Translations under genes and position numbers: made by a program
The notes under the pieces: generated by a model
Told to the model about the DNA's origin: nothing
Database searches by the model: none
Seen by the model: only the letters and a program-made list of their open reading frames with translations
In this document: positions 8,920 to 17,595 of the stretch, piece by piece
How positions within the stretch are numbered: the stretch's first letter is position 1
How the letters are laid out: the number at the start of each line of letters is the position of its first letter
Origin: Mycolicibacterium neoaurum VKM Ac-1815D
GTDB taxonomy: Bacteria; Actinomycetota; Actinomycetes; Mycobacteriales; Mycobacteriaceae
Assembly: GCF_000317305.3 (NCBI RefSeq)
Contig: NC_023036.2
Span: 4,836,001-4,900,000, forward strand
Direction of reading: 5' to 3'
Length of the DNA: 64,000 nt

Positions 8920-9342
8920 GTGTCCATCTCGAAGTCCACCGTCACGACGCCTGCCACCACGGCAGTCGATGATCGCCTGTCCGCCAACGCCCCGATCGTG
9001 CTCGGCGTGTTCCGCATCCTGGTCGCGCTCATGTTCGCCATGCACGGCACGATGAAACTGTTCGGTTTCCCCAGCGGGTCGCCCGCGGTGCTGGGAGCCT
9101 GGCCCAACTGGTGGGCCGGCGTGCTGGAGATCGTGCTCGGACTGTTGATCGCCGTCGGATTCTTCACCCGCGCGGCGGCGTTCGTCGCCTCCGGAATGAT
9201 GGCCGTCGCATACTTCTGGATGCACTTCCCGGAAGCGTTCTGGCCCATCGACAATGGCGGCGAGAGCGCCGCACTGTACAGCTTCATCTTCGCGCTGTTG
9301 GTGTTCACCGGCCCGGGAGCGCTGTCGATCAACCGCAGGTAG
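8920..9342 (+). CDS. DoxX-family membrane protein, copy 1
   Basis: A 140-residue four-helix membrane protein of the DoxX family. Hydrophobic segments lie at about 27-48, 60-82, 85-105 and 118-136. Typical features are RILVALMFAMHG, GFFTRAAAF and FTGPGALS. In M. tuberculosis a DoxX protein partners SodA and SseA in a membrane oxidoreductase complex, but neither partner is nearby here. It starts with GTG behind a purine-rich GAAAGGGGCGG stretch. The next gene is a close paralogue in the same direction, so this is a tandem duplication. The DoxX family call is strong; no specific function is assigned. Confidence 0.82.
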   Translation: MSISKSTVTTPATTAVDDRLSANAPIVLGVFRILVALMFAMHGTMKLFGFPSGSPAVLGAWPNWWAGVLEIVLGLLIAVGFFTRAAAFVASGMMAVAYFWMHFPEAFWPIDNGGESAALYSFIFALLVFTGPGALSINRR

Positions 9343-9385
9343 GTAGCCCCCAATTTCCGGTACGTGCGTGCCAACATCTGGATCC

Positions 9386-9799
9386 ATGACCACTTCGACA
9401 GTCGATGGCGTTGCACGCATGCAGGATCCGCTGACCGCCCGGGCCCCAATGGCCCTCGGCGTGTTCCGGATCCTCGTCGGTCTGATGTACGCCATGCACG
9501 GCACGGTCAAACTGTTCGCCTTCCCCGACGGGCCGACGGTCACCTTCGGCGCCTGGCCGAGTTGGTGGGCGGCGGTGCTGGAAGTGGTGTTCGGCCTGCT
9601 CATCGCAGTCGGATTCGCCACCAGGGTGTCGGCGTTCATCTCCTCCGGCGTGATGGCCGTCGCCTACTTCTGGAAGCACTTCCCGGACGGTTTCTGGCCC
9701 ATCGCCAACGACGGCGAGACCGCGGCGCTGTACAGCTTCATCTTTGCGCTGCTGGTGTTCACCGGCCCGGGGGCACTGGCACTGCGGCGTCAGCGCTGA
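9386..9799 (+). CDS. DoxX-family membrane protein, copy 2
   Basis: A 137-residue paralogue of the preceding gene. Most of the core is shared in order (LGVFRIL, MHGT, KLF, FGAWP, EVVFGLLIAVGF, MAVAYFW, FWPI, LYSFIFALLVFTGPGAL). The differences are mostly at the N-terminus and in loops. ATG at 9386 is chosen over an in-frame GTG at 9368 because the N-terminus then resembles copy 1. It is separated from copy 1 by 43 bases and probably shares its transcript. It ends seven bases before the convergent YhgE/Pip gene. The pair may form heteromers or act under different conditions, which is not shown. Confidence 0.8.
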   Translation: MTTSTVDGVARMQDPLTARAPMALGVFRILVGLMYAMHGTVKLFAFPDGPTVTFGAWPSWWAAVLEVVFGLLIAVGFATRVSAFISSGVMAVAYFWKHFPDGFWPIANDGETAALYSFIFALLVFTGPGALALRRQR

Positions 9800-9806
9800 C
9801 CGGGGG

Positions 9807-11819
9807 TCAGACCTCGATCGGCGGGTTCAGACGCTCCATCGTGTACTGCCGGTCCCGCCGGGCCGCCCATGAGCTGGCGGCCAGTGCGGCGACCAGCAGC
9901 CCACCGAGCACCGCGATGGCGATCCACATCCGGTGATCGACCCCGCCGGCGATGGTCTGCCGCAACCCGTTCACCGCGTAGGTCATCGGGTCGAACGGGT
10001 GCAGGATCTGGAACGGTTTGGCGGTGGTCTCCACCGGATATATGCCGCCGGCCGACACCAGTTGCAGCATCAGGAAAGCCAGCGTCACCACGCGTCCCAC
10101 CGATACCCCGAAGACGGCATTGAAGGCCTGGATGACCGCGAGGAAGGTGGCCCCGATCAACAGCAGGAACGCCACCGTGGCCAAGGGGTGTTTGGCCTGC
10201 AGCCCGACGCCGAAATGCACCACCACGTACATCACCGCCACCTGGCACACCACGATCAGCAAGGCGGGCCAGTAGGAGGCCAGCGCCACCCGCAGGGCGC
10301 CGAGCCCGTGCACGACGGGCCGTGACTGTATCGGCTTGAGCAGCATCCAGATGATCAGCGCCCCGATGAACAGGGCCAGTGGCAGGAAGAACGGCGCGAA
10401 CCCCGTGCCGAAGGTGGCCGCCGGATTGTCGGTGCGCAGGTCCAGCGCCACGGGGGTGGCGATCGTGCGCGCCACGTCGGTGCGCTGTTGCGGAGTCCAG
10501 GACGGCACTTGGGCCGAGCCCTCTTTGAGCTTGCTCGCCAATTCCGCACTGCCGTCGGCGAGTTTCTGCGTGCCGTCGGCGAGTTGGTCGGCACCGTCGG
10601 TGAGCTGGCGCCCACCGGCGGCGAGCTGGACCAGTCCACTGTTGAGCTGGTGGGCACCATTGTTCAATTGGTCGACACCGTCGCGCAGTTGGGCCACGTC
10701 ATCACGCAATCCACCATTGAGCGCACGGGTGATGAACACCCGCAGCTTGCTGTTCGGGTCGCCGAGTTCGCCTTCCAACCGGGATGCGCTGTCGCGCAAC
10801 TTGAGTAGGCCGTCATCGGTTGCGGGATCGATTCCGTTGGCGCGCAGCAGTCGCTGCGCACCGGCCAGGACGTCACCGGCATGCCGCACCGTTGGGTCCG
10901 GGTTGGTCTGCAGGAGGCCGAGGGCCTGGTCGACGATCGCCGCGGCCTGCGCCTGATCGATATTCAGCGCTGCCACCCGATCGGTGGTGGAGCGCACCGC
11001 CAAACTGAGCCGCTGGGCGAGCAGGCCCACCTCGTTGGGGTCGAGTTGCAGCCCGTGGACACGATCCAGCATCTCCAACAGCGGGCCGGTCGCCGAATCC
11101 ACCCGGGAGGCCAGCTGTTGGGTGCCCGCCATCAGTTGTGCCGACCCGTCGCGCGCGGTGACCAGACCGGTGGTCAGCTCGCCGGCCCCGGTAGCCAACC
11201 GTTGAGCACCGTTGTTGGCCTGGGCATTACCACTCGCCAACTGTTGGGCACCGTCGGCGGCCTGCACCAGACCGGCTCCGGCATCGGTCAAGCCCGTCAG
11301 CACCGTGCCCACCGTCTGCTGACCGATGCTGGCGTTGACCTGGTTGATGACCTCGCGGGCGGCGTTCTGCCCGATGATCGAGCCCAGGTAGTTGTTGGCG
11401 TCGTTGAAGGCGAAGTCGATCTGGGCCTGCTGCGGTGAGCCGCCCGAGGGTGAGGCGATATCGGCGCTGAAATCCTCGGGCAGGGTGACGGTGAAGTAGT
11501 ACCTGCCGCTGCGCAGCCCGTCGGCGGCCTCATCGGCCGAAACCTCGTGCAGCTGCAGCTGTCCGGAGCTGATCAGAGCGTCGGCGACCTGTCTGCCCGC
11601 GTCCAGTGGCTTACCGTCGACCTCGGTGCCGGTGTCCTCGTTGACCAGCGCCACGGGCACCTTGTTGACGGCATCGAACGGATTCCAGAAGGCCCACAGG
11701 TACATCGCCCCGTAGAGCAGTGGCATCAGCACCACCGTTACCAACGCGATCCGCGGCATCGCCCCGCGGGAGAAGCGCTTCAGGTCCGTGCCCAGCGACA
11801 TTCCGGCAAGCATCGTCAC
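9807..11819 (-). CDS. YhgE/Pip-family membrane protein (ABC-2-permease-like)
   Basis: A 670-residue protein with the YhgE/Pip plan. One transmembrane helix (~24-44) precedes an extracytoplasmic domain beginning VPVALVNEDTG. A long region of repeated QLA.G/ELA.G/QLADG heptad-like segments (~185-460, probably coiled coil) follows, and the C-terminus has about five helices as in ABC-2-type permeases. Such proteins are widespread in Gram-positive bacteria; relatives include the Lactococcus phage-infection protein Pip and the EsaA type VII secretion component. It starts with GTG overlapping the stop of the upstream ATPase-like gene by four bases (GTGA), so the two products are probably made together. 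Transported substrate unknown. Confidence 0.82.
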   Translation of the reverse strand: MTMLAGMSLGTDLKRFSRGAMPRIALVTVVLMPLLYGAMYLWAFWNPFDAVNKVPVALVNEDTGTEVDGKPLDAGRQVADALISSGQLQLHEVSADEAADGLRSGRYYFTVTLPEDFSADIASPSGGSPQQAQIDFAFNDANNYLGSIIGQNAAREVINQVNASIGQQTVGTVLTGLTDAGAGLVQAADGAQQLASGNAQANNGAQRLATGAGELTTGLVTARDGSAQLMAGTQQLASRVDSATGPLLEMLDRVHGLQLDPNEVGLLAQRLSLAVRSTTDRVAALNIDQAQAAAIVDQALGLLQTNPDPTVRHAGDVLAGAQRLLRANGIDPATDDGLLKLRDSASRLEGELGDPNSKLRVFITRALNGGLRDDVAQLRDGVDQLNNGAHQLNSGLVQLAAGGRQLTDGADQLADGTQKLADGSAELASKLKEGSAQVPSWTPQQRTDVARTIATPVALDLRTDNPAATFGTGFAPFFLPLALFIGALIIWMLLKPIQSRPVVHGLGALRVALASYWPALLIVVCQVAVMYVVVHFGVGLQAKHPLATVAFLLLIGATFLAVIQAFNAVFGVSVGRVVTLAFLMLQLVSAGGIYPVETTAKPFQILHPFDPMTYAVNGLRQTIAGGVDHRMWIAIAVLGGLLVAALAASSWAARRDRQYTMERLNPPIEV

Positions 11820-12463
11820 TCACTCACTTTCAGCTCGGCTTTGGCGCCGGGAACGGGATTGGCGGATGCGGTGATCACCGTCTGGTTCTCCCCCAGCGCG
11901 ATCAGCCGGTCCAACACCACCGCGCGGTTGTTGTCGTCGGTGATGCCGTCGAGGTCACCGACCACCAGCAGCGGCGGGGTGCCGGTATTGGCCAGCGCGA
12001 TGCGCAGCAGAACCTGGTTGAGCTCGCCTACCTGGTCGAAATAGGCATCCATATCGGGCAGCGGCACATCCCCGAATGTCGTCGCGCAGAGGGCACTGAG
12101 ATCGGATGCTCCGGCCTTCCCGATGAACCGATACCAGGGGGCGTCCCAGCGCTGCTGTTCGGTGATCAGATCGGCGACGGTGACCGACTCGGCGATCTTG
12201 TCCAGCGCGTCGATATTGGCCAGCGCCGAAACGTCGAAGATCTTGCGGGCGTCGCTGTGCCCGAAGACGGTGATGGTGCCCGACTGCGCCCGCATCCGCC
12301 CGGCCAGCGTCAACAGCAGGGCGGTGCGACCGGTACCGGCCGGATGGATCAGGGCCGTCACGCCACCGGCGTCGATGTCCAGGTCGACCGGGCCATAGAC
12401 CGGACCCCATGGGCCCTTGACCCGTATTGCTCTGGCGACGACGGCCGGTTCTGGATCTGCCAC
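11816..12463 (-). CDS. Degenerate ABC-type ATPase paired with YhgE/Pip
   Basis: A 215-residue protein with the fold outline of an ABC ATPase but eroded catalytic motifs. The Walker A position reads HPAGTGRT (40-47), with Arg46 where the essential Lys should be. There is no LSGGQ signature (the region reads VGELNQVLLRIALA). The Walker B strand LLVVGDLDG keeps Asp170 but has Leu where the catalytic Glu belongs, and the H-loop His is missing (VITASANP). It is coupled to the YhgE/Pip gene by a four-base overlap, so it probably acts as a regulatory or structural subunit rather than a motor. The family call rests on overall layout and should be checked with structure prediction. Confidence 0.65.
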   Translation of the reverse strand: MADPEPAVVARAIRVKGPWGPVYGPVDLDIDAGGVTALIHPAGTGRTALLLTLAGRMRAQSGTITVFGHSDARKIFDVSALANIDALDKIAESVTVADLITEQQRWDAPWYRFIGKAGASDLSALCATTFGDVPLPDMDAYFDQVGELNQVLLRIALANTGTPPLLVVGDLDGITDDNNRAVVLDRLIALGENQTVITASANPVPGAKAELKVSE

Positions 12464-12484
12464 CGACCAATCTCAGCACACACC

Positions 12485-13363
12485 TCAGCTCAGGTGCAGA
12501 TACCCGCCGAACATCTCCAGCAGTTGTGCTGTCCGCCACCAGATGAGCACGCCGAACAGCACCAGGAGCCCGCCCGCCACCGCGGCCTGCACCGCGTTTC
12601 GTTGCGCGCGCGGTGCGTAGACGAAGCCGGCGGCCACCAGGCCACCGGCGATCAGACCGCCGAGGTGGCCTTGCCAGCTGATGGCACCGGCGCCGATCAG
12701 CGGGGCCGCGAAGGTGAACACCACGTTGAGCACGATCAGCCCGATGACCCATTTGACGTCGAGGTTGAGCTTGCGCGACACCACGAAGATCGCACCGAAC
12801 AGCCCGAACACCGCACCCGATGCGCCCGCCGTGGCGGTGTTCAGCGGGGAGATCAGGTACACCAGCACCGACCCGCCGAGCGCGCTCAGCCCGTAGAGCG
12901 CGCTGAACCGCAGCCGGCCGAGAAGGCGCTCCAGCGACGGGCCGATGACATACAGGGCGTACATGTTGAACAGGATGTGGGCGATCCCGTAGTGCAGGAA
13001 CGCCGAGGTGATCAGCCGGTAGAACTGGCCGTCGGCCACCGCGGGAGGCCACAGCGGCAGCTCGTTCTCCAACCGCCCCGACGCCATCTGCAGGACGAAC
13101 ATGACGATGTTGATCGCGATGAGTGCGTAGGTGATCACCGGGGTGTCACCGGCGACCTTGCCACCGAACCGTCCCTGCACGGGCCGCACGGTCGCCGCGC
13201 CGGCCGCCACGCATTCCGGGCACTGGTGACCCACCGCGGCCGACTGCATGCAGTCCCCGCAGATGTAGCGGCCGCAGCGGGTGCAGGAGACATAGGTCGG
13301 GCGGCCGGGATGGCGGTAGCAGGCCGGGGCCGGCGGTGGCGGCGGCTGCTGCGGGTACGTCAT
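12485..13363 (-). CDS. Rhomboid-family intramembrane serine protease with N-terminal zinc finger
   Basis: A 292-residue rhomboid protease. A Pro-rich start is followed by a Cys/His cluster (C15, H18, C27, C30, C35, C38, H46, C48, C51), a B-box-like zinc-binding module. The membrane domain has six to seven helices, with catalytic Ser182 in AGASGAVFG and His233 in WQGHLGG, so the dyad is intact. It resembles the mycobacterial rhomboid Rv0110 in size and layout, though at a different locus. Start ATG at 13363 (MTYPQQ) is preferred over longer in-frame extensions. Substrates are unknown. It ends 21 bases before the ATPase-like gene and may be cotranscribed with it. Confidence 0.87.
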   Translation of the reverse strand: MTYPQQPPPPPAPACYRHPGRPTYVSCTRCGRYICGDCMQSAAVGHQCPECVAAGAATVRPVQGRFGGKVAGDTPVITYALIAINIVMFVLQMASGRLENELPLWPPAVADGQFYRLITSAFLHYGIAHILFNMYALYVIGPSLERLLGRLRFSALYGLSALGGSVLVYLISPLNTATAGASGAVFGLFGAIFVVSRKLNLDVKWVIGLIVLNVVFTFAAPLIGAGAISWQGHLGGLIAGGLVAAGFVYAPRAQRNAVQAAVAGGLLVLFGVLIWWRTAQLLEMFGGYLHLS

Positions 13364-13385
13364 GTCCCCCATCATTCCCGATGCG

Positions 13386-14993
13386 CTACAGCCCCAGGAT
13401 CTGCACACTCTCCTCGCGCATCTGCACCTTACGGATCTTGCCGGTGACCGTCATCGGGAACTCCTCGACCAGATGCACATAGCGCGGGATCTTGTAGTGC
13501 GCCAGCCGGCCCTCGGCGAACGTCCGCAGCGCCGCGGCATCGAGGGGGTGCGCCCCCGGCTTCATCTTGATCCAGGCGCAGATCTCCTCGCCGTACCGCG
13601 CGTCCGGGACACCGATCACCTGGGCGTCCTCGATGCCGGGGTGGGTGTAGAGGAATTCCTCGATCTCGCGCGGGTAGATGTTCTCGCCACCGCGGATCAC
13701 CATGTCCTTGATCCGGCCGACGATGGTGCAGTAGCCGTCCTCGCGCATCACCGCCAGGTCGCCGGTGTGCATCCAGCCATCCTCGTCGATCGCCTCGGCG
13801 GTCTTGTCGGGATCGTCCCAGTACCCGAGCATCACCGAGTAGCCACGGGTGCAGAACTCGCCGGGGTGCCCGCGTTCGACGATTTCGCCGGTGTTCGGGT
13901 CGACGATCTTCACCTCGACATGGGGGTGCGCCCGGCCGATGGTGGCGGTGCGGCGCTCCAGGTCGTCATCGTGCAAGGTCTGGCACGACACCGGCGAGGT
14001 CTCGGTCATGCCATAGGCGATGGCCACCTCGGCCATGTGCATCTCGTTGATGCAACGCTTCATCACCTCGACCGGACACACCGCGCCGGCCATGATCCCG
14101 GTGCGCAGGCTCGACAGGTCACGGTCGGCGAAGCTCGGGTGGTTCTGCATGGCGATGAACATGGTCGGCACGCCGTACACGCCCGTACAGCGCTCGGCCT
14201 CAACGGCTTCCAGGGTCAATCCGGGATCGAACCCGGGCGCCGGGATGACCATGGTGACGCCGTGGGTGGTGCAGCCGAGATTGCCCATCACCATGCCGAA
14301 GCAGTGGTAGAACGGCACCGGTATGCAGAGCCGATCGCCGGGGGTGAAGTTGATGCCCTCGGTGACGAAGAAGCCGTTGTTCAGGATGTTGCGGTGCGAC
14401 AGCGTCGCACCCTTCGGGAAACCCGTTGTGCCCGAGGTGTATTGGATATTGATCGGGTCGGTGTTGGACAACGTCGCTTGGCGTTCGGCCAGCCGGCCTG
14501 CGGGTACCGCGTCGTCGCGCAGAGCCTCCCAGTCGCCGGTGCCCAGGAAGATCACCTCGCTCAACGAGGGCGCCTCCTTGCGCACCTCGGCAACCATCCC
14601 GACGTAGTTGCTGGTCTTGAACTCGGTTGCCGAGATCAGCATCCGCACTTGCGCCTGGTTGAGCACATAGGCCAATTCGTGTGTGCGGTAGGCCGGATTG
14701 ATATTGACCAGGATGGCACCGATCTTGGCGGTCGCGTACTGGACGATGGTCCACTCGGATCTGTTCGGAGACCAGATCCCTACGCGGTCGCCCTTGGCGA
14801 TACCCCTGCCGAGCAAACCCCGCGCGATGATATCGACCTCATCGTCGAGTTCGCGGTAGGTCCACCGCTTTCCCTGCGCCACATCGACAAGTGCCTCGAT
14901 ATCGGGGTGCGCAGCGACCGTGCGGGCGAAGTTGGCACCGATGGTCTCTTCGATCAGAGGGGTCGTGGTGGGCCCCGCGTCATAGCTTTTCAT
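13386..14993 (-). CDS. Fatty acyl-CoA / acyl-AMP ligase (FadD35-like)
   Basis: A 535-residue member of the ANL adenylating superfamily. The P-loop-like motif YTSGTTGFPKGA, the adenine-binding AYGMTETSP, HTGDLA, the hinge IVGRIKDMVIRGGENIYP and the C-terminal catalytic Lys in VTGKIRK are all present. The long-chain acyl-CoA synthetase type is indicated by GGENIYPREIE; M. tuberculosis FadD35 is the closest recalled relative. ATG at 14993 is chosen because an AGGTGG-type ribosome site lies upstream. GTG at 15005 abuts the preceding stop and is an alternative. It follows directly on another ligase gene, so the two form an operon activating different acids, perhaps fatty and short-chain. Confidence 0.85.
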   Translation of the reverse strand: MKSYDAGPTTTPLIEETIGANFARTVAAHPDIEALVDVAQGKRWTYRELDDEVDIIARGLLGRGIAKGDRVGIWSPNRSEWTIVQYATAKIGAILVNINPAYRTHELAYVLNQAQVRMLISATEFKTSNYVGMVAEVRKEAPSLSEVIFLGTGDWEALRDDAVPAGRLAERQATLSNTDPINIQYTSGTTGFPKGATLSHRNILNNGFFVTEGINFTPGDRLCIPVPFYHCFGMVMGNLGCTTHGVTMVIPAPGFDPGLTLEAVEAERCTGVYGVPTMFIAMQNHPSFADRDLSSLRTGIMAGAVCPVEVMKRCINEMHMAEVAIAYGMTETSPVSCQTLHDDDLERRTATIGRAHPHVEVKIVDPNTGEIVERGHPGEFCTRGYSVMLGYWDDPDKTAEAIDEDGWMHTGDLAVMREDGYCTIVGRIKDMVIRGGENIYPREIEEFLYTHPGIEDAQVIGVPDARYGEEICAWIKMKPGAHPLDAAALRTFAEGRLAHYKIPRYVHLVEEFPMTVTGKIRKVQMREESVQILGL

Positions 14994-15005
14994 CTGTTCA
15001 CCCAC

Positions 15006-16709
15006 CTATGTCCCGTCGCTTCGCTCGCCCAGGAGATCCTCGTAGCGGTGTTCGGTCTCGATCTGCTTACCCGACTTGTGTGCCTCATCCTCGCGCCTGC
15101 GCAGTTCGACGCGCCGGATCTTGCCGGAAATGGTCTTGGGTAACTCGAAGAACTCGACGCGACGCACCTTCAGGTAGGGCGCCAGATGGTCGCGGGCGTA
15201 TTCCATGATGCCCTTGGCCGTCTCGGCATCGGCCGGCCATCCTTGGGCCAGCGCGACATAGGCTTTCGGCACGGCCAGCCGGGTCTCGTGCGGCTGCGGG
15301 ACGATGGCGGCCTCCACCACGGCGGGGTGCTCGATCAGCACACTTTCCAGTTCGAACGGCGACACCTTGTAGTCGCTGGATTTGAAGACGTCGTCCGTGC
15401 GCCCGATATAGGTGATGTATCCGTCGGCGTCACGGCTGGCCACATCGCCGGTGTGGTAGTAGCTGTCGGCCATCACCGCCGCGTTGCGTTTCGGGTCGTC
15501 GAGGTAGCCGGTCATCAGATTCAGCGGCCTGGCAACGAGATCCAGACAGATCTCGCCCTCGTCGGCCTGATCACCGGTCAGCGGATCGACCAGTACCACC
15601 GGCACACCGGGCATCGGGCGGCCCATCGAACCGGGCTTGACCGGCTGGCCGGGGGTGTTGCCGATCTGCAGGGTGGTCTCGGTCTGCCCGAAGCCGTCCC
15701 GGATGGTCAGTCCCCACGCCCGCTCGACGGCGCCGATGACTTCGGGGTTCAGCGGCTCGCCGGCGCCGAGGATCTCGCGCAGGCCGTCGGGCTTGGGCCC
15801 CAGATCGGCCTGGATGAGCATCCGCCATACCGTCGGGGGCGCGCAGAACGTGTTGACGCCGGCCCGACGGATCTGGTGCAGCAACTCGGCGGCATCGAAG
15901 CGGCTGTAGTTGTAGACGAAGATCGTCGCCTCGGCGATCCACGGCGCGAAGAAGCAGCTCCAGGCGTGCTTGGCCCAGCCCGGTGAGCTGATGGCCAGAT
16001 GGACGTCACCGGGTGTGACGCCGATCCACGCCATCGTCGACATGTGCCCCACCGGGTAGGACACCTGCGAGTGCTCGACCAGCTTGGGCTTGCTGGTGGT
16101 GCCGGAGGTGAAGTAGATGAGCAGCGGGTCACCCGTCGTGGTCACCGCCTCGAAGGTCTGCGGGGTCACCGCGTAGGCGTCGGTGTAGGAGTGCCAGCCG
16201 TCCACCTGCCCGATGCTGATCCGCGTGTACTCCCCCGGCACCGCATCGAACTTGCCCGCGTCAGCGGCGTTGGCGATGACGTACTGGGCCGCGCCGCGGG
16301 TGATGCGATCGGCCAGATCCTCGGGGCCCAGCGCGCCGGTGGTCGGCATGATCACCGCGCCGAGTTTCGCGACCGCGAGCATGGCCTCCCACAGTTCGAC
16401 CTGGTTACCGAGCATCAGGATGACGCGGTCACCCTTACCGACGCCCAGGCTCTTGAGCCAGGTCGCGACGCGGTCGGAACGCTGTGCCATCTCGGCGAAG
16501 CTGACCTTCGTCTCGGTGCCGTCCTGCTCGACGATCCACAGCGCCGGGCGTGTGTTGTCGCGCGCGATGACATCGAACCAGTCGATGGCCCAGTTGAACG
16601 TGCCCTCGATATGCGGCCATTCGAAGGTGCCGACAGCCTTGTCGTAGTCGCTGATCACGGCCACCAACTGGTCGCGGGCGGCCCGATAACGCTCGGTGTT
16701 GATGCTCAT
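15006..16709 (-). CDS. Acyl/acetyl-CoA synthetase (Acs/ACSM-type)
   Basis: A 567-residue AMP-forming acyl-CoA synthetase. Motifs include YFTSGTTSKPKLVEH, DGFGQTETTLQ, YHTGDVA, YIGRTDDVFKSSDYKVSP and the C-terminal Lys in ISGKIRR. The TDDVFKSSDYKVSPFELE hinge resembles Acs and medium-chain (ACSM) enzymes more than FadD long-chain enzymes. It opens a two-gene operon with the FadD35-like gene and diverges from a GAF-LuxR regulator that starts 57 bases away. ATG at 16709 is the chosen start; TAGATC lies about 12 bases upstream as a possible -10 box, which would make the message nearly leaderless. The acid used is not known. Confidence 0.85.
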   Translation of the reverse strand: MSINTERYRAARDQLVAVISDYDKAVGTFEWPHIEGTFNWAIDWFDVIARDNTRPALWIVEQDGTETKVSFAEMAQRSDRVATWLKSLGVGKGDRVILMLGNQVELWEAMLAVAKLGAVIMPTTGALGPEDLADRITRGAAQYVIANAADAGKFDAVPGEYTRISIGQVDGWHSYTDAYAVTPQTFEAVTTTGDPLLIYFTSGTTSKPKLVEHSQVSYPVGHMSTMAWIGVTPGDVHLAISSPGWAKHAWSCFFAPWIAEATIFVYNYSRFDAAELLHQIRRAGVNTFCAPPTVWRMLIQADLGPKPDGLREILGAGEPLNPEVIGAVERAWGLTIRDGFGQTETTLQIGNTPGQPVKPGSMGRPMPGVPVVLVDPLTGDQADEGEICLDLVARPLNLMTGYLDDPKRNAAVMADSYYHTGDVASRDADGYITYIGRTDDVFKSSDYKVSPFELESVLIEHPAVVEAAIVPQPHETRLAVPKAYVALAQGWPADAETAKGIMEYARDHLAPYLKVRRVEFFELPKTISGKIRRVELRRREDEAHKSGKQIETEHRYEDLLGERSDGT

Positions 16710-16766
16710 GGGCACTAGGATCTAGGTCACACTTGTCCGCCCGCTACCCCCGGAAGAGGGGAACCC

Positions 16767-17582
16767 GTGTCGTCCCTGTTGCGTCCCCGCGACACCGACG
16801 CCGTGCGCGCCGCGCTCCGCCGGGTCGCCGCCGAGGGTGATGTACCGGTGCTGTTCGGCGGTGAGGTGCACGAGGACGCGCTGTTGCTGAGCGAGTTCGT
16901 CGGCACCCGGACCGCCGGGCTGCGGGGGCTGGTGGTGCGGTCCAATTCCGGTCTGGGCGGGGCGACCATGGTGGCCGGACGGCCGCTGGCGGTCTCGGAC
17001 TACCGCAACGCCGCGTCGATCACCCATGACTACGACGCCCCGGTGCTGAGCGAGGGCATCCGGTCGGTGCTCGCCGTGCCCGTCGTGGTCGACGGCTCTG
17101 CCCGCGCGATCCTGTACGGCGCGTACCGCTCGGGGGCACCGTTCGGCGGGTTGGCCGCGGACCTGATGGTGGGGTCGGCGCGTCGCCTGGCCCAGGAATT
17201 GCGGGTGCGCGACGAGGTGGACCGCCGGATGCGACTACTGGAAGCGCGGATGACCGGCGCGGCGAATCCGGAGACCATCCGCGAGGTGTATGCCGGACTG
17301 CGCACGCTGGCCGCTGGCGCCGACACCGATACCGCCGCCGAACTGCACCGGTTGGCCGAACTACTGTCCGCACCCGCGGCGTCGGAGTTCCATCTGAGTC
17401 CGCGGGAGATCGACGTGCTGGCCCAGATCGCGTTGGGCTGCACCAATGCCGAGGCCGCCGAACGGCTTTCACTCAAGACCGAAACCGTGAAGAGCTATCT
17501 GCGCAGCGCGGCGGGAAAGCTAGGAACCAAGACCCGGCACGAGGCGGTGTCGAAGGCGCGCCGTGCCGGGCTGATTCCGTAG
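16767..17582 (+). CDS. GAF-domain LuxR-family transcriptional regulator
   Basis: A 271-residue regulator. The N-terminal ~150 residues look like a GAF sensory domain, including GLGGATMVAGRPLAVSDY and a core with SVLAVPVVVDG. The C-terminal ~65 residues are a LuxR/GerE helix-turn-helix: LSPREIDVLAQIALGCTN, then AERLSLKTETVKSYLRSA. It starts at GTG behind a strong GGAAGAGGGGAA purine tract. It is divergent from the two acyl-CoA ligase genes, so it is probably their regulator, with a small CoA-related or acid ligand possible. Thirteen bases after its stop, the ABC exporter genes end on the opposite strand. Confidence 0.82.
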   Translation: MSSLLRPRDTDAVRAALRRVAAEGDVPVLFGGEVHEDALLLSEFVGTRTAGLRGLVVRSNSGLGGATMVAGRPLAVSDYRNAASITHDYDAPVLSEGIRSVLAVPVVVDGSARAILYGAYRSGAPFGGLAADLMVGSARRLAQELRVRDEVDRRMRLLEARMTGAANPETIREVYAGLRTLAAGADTDTAAELHRLAELLSAPAASEFHLSPREIDVLAQIALGCTNAEAAERLSLKTETVKSYLRSAAGKLGTKTRHEAVSKARRAGLIP

Positions 17583-17595
17583 TGGCGTCGACCCT

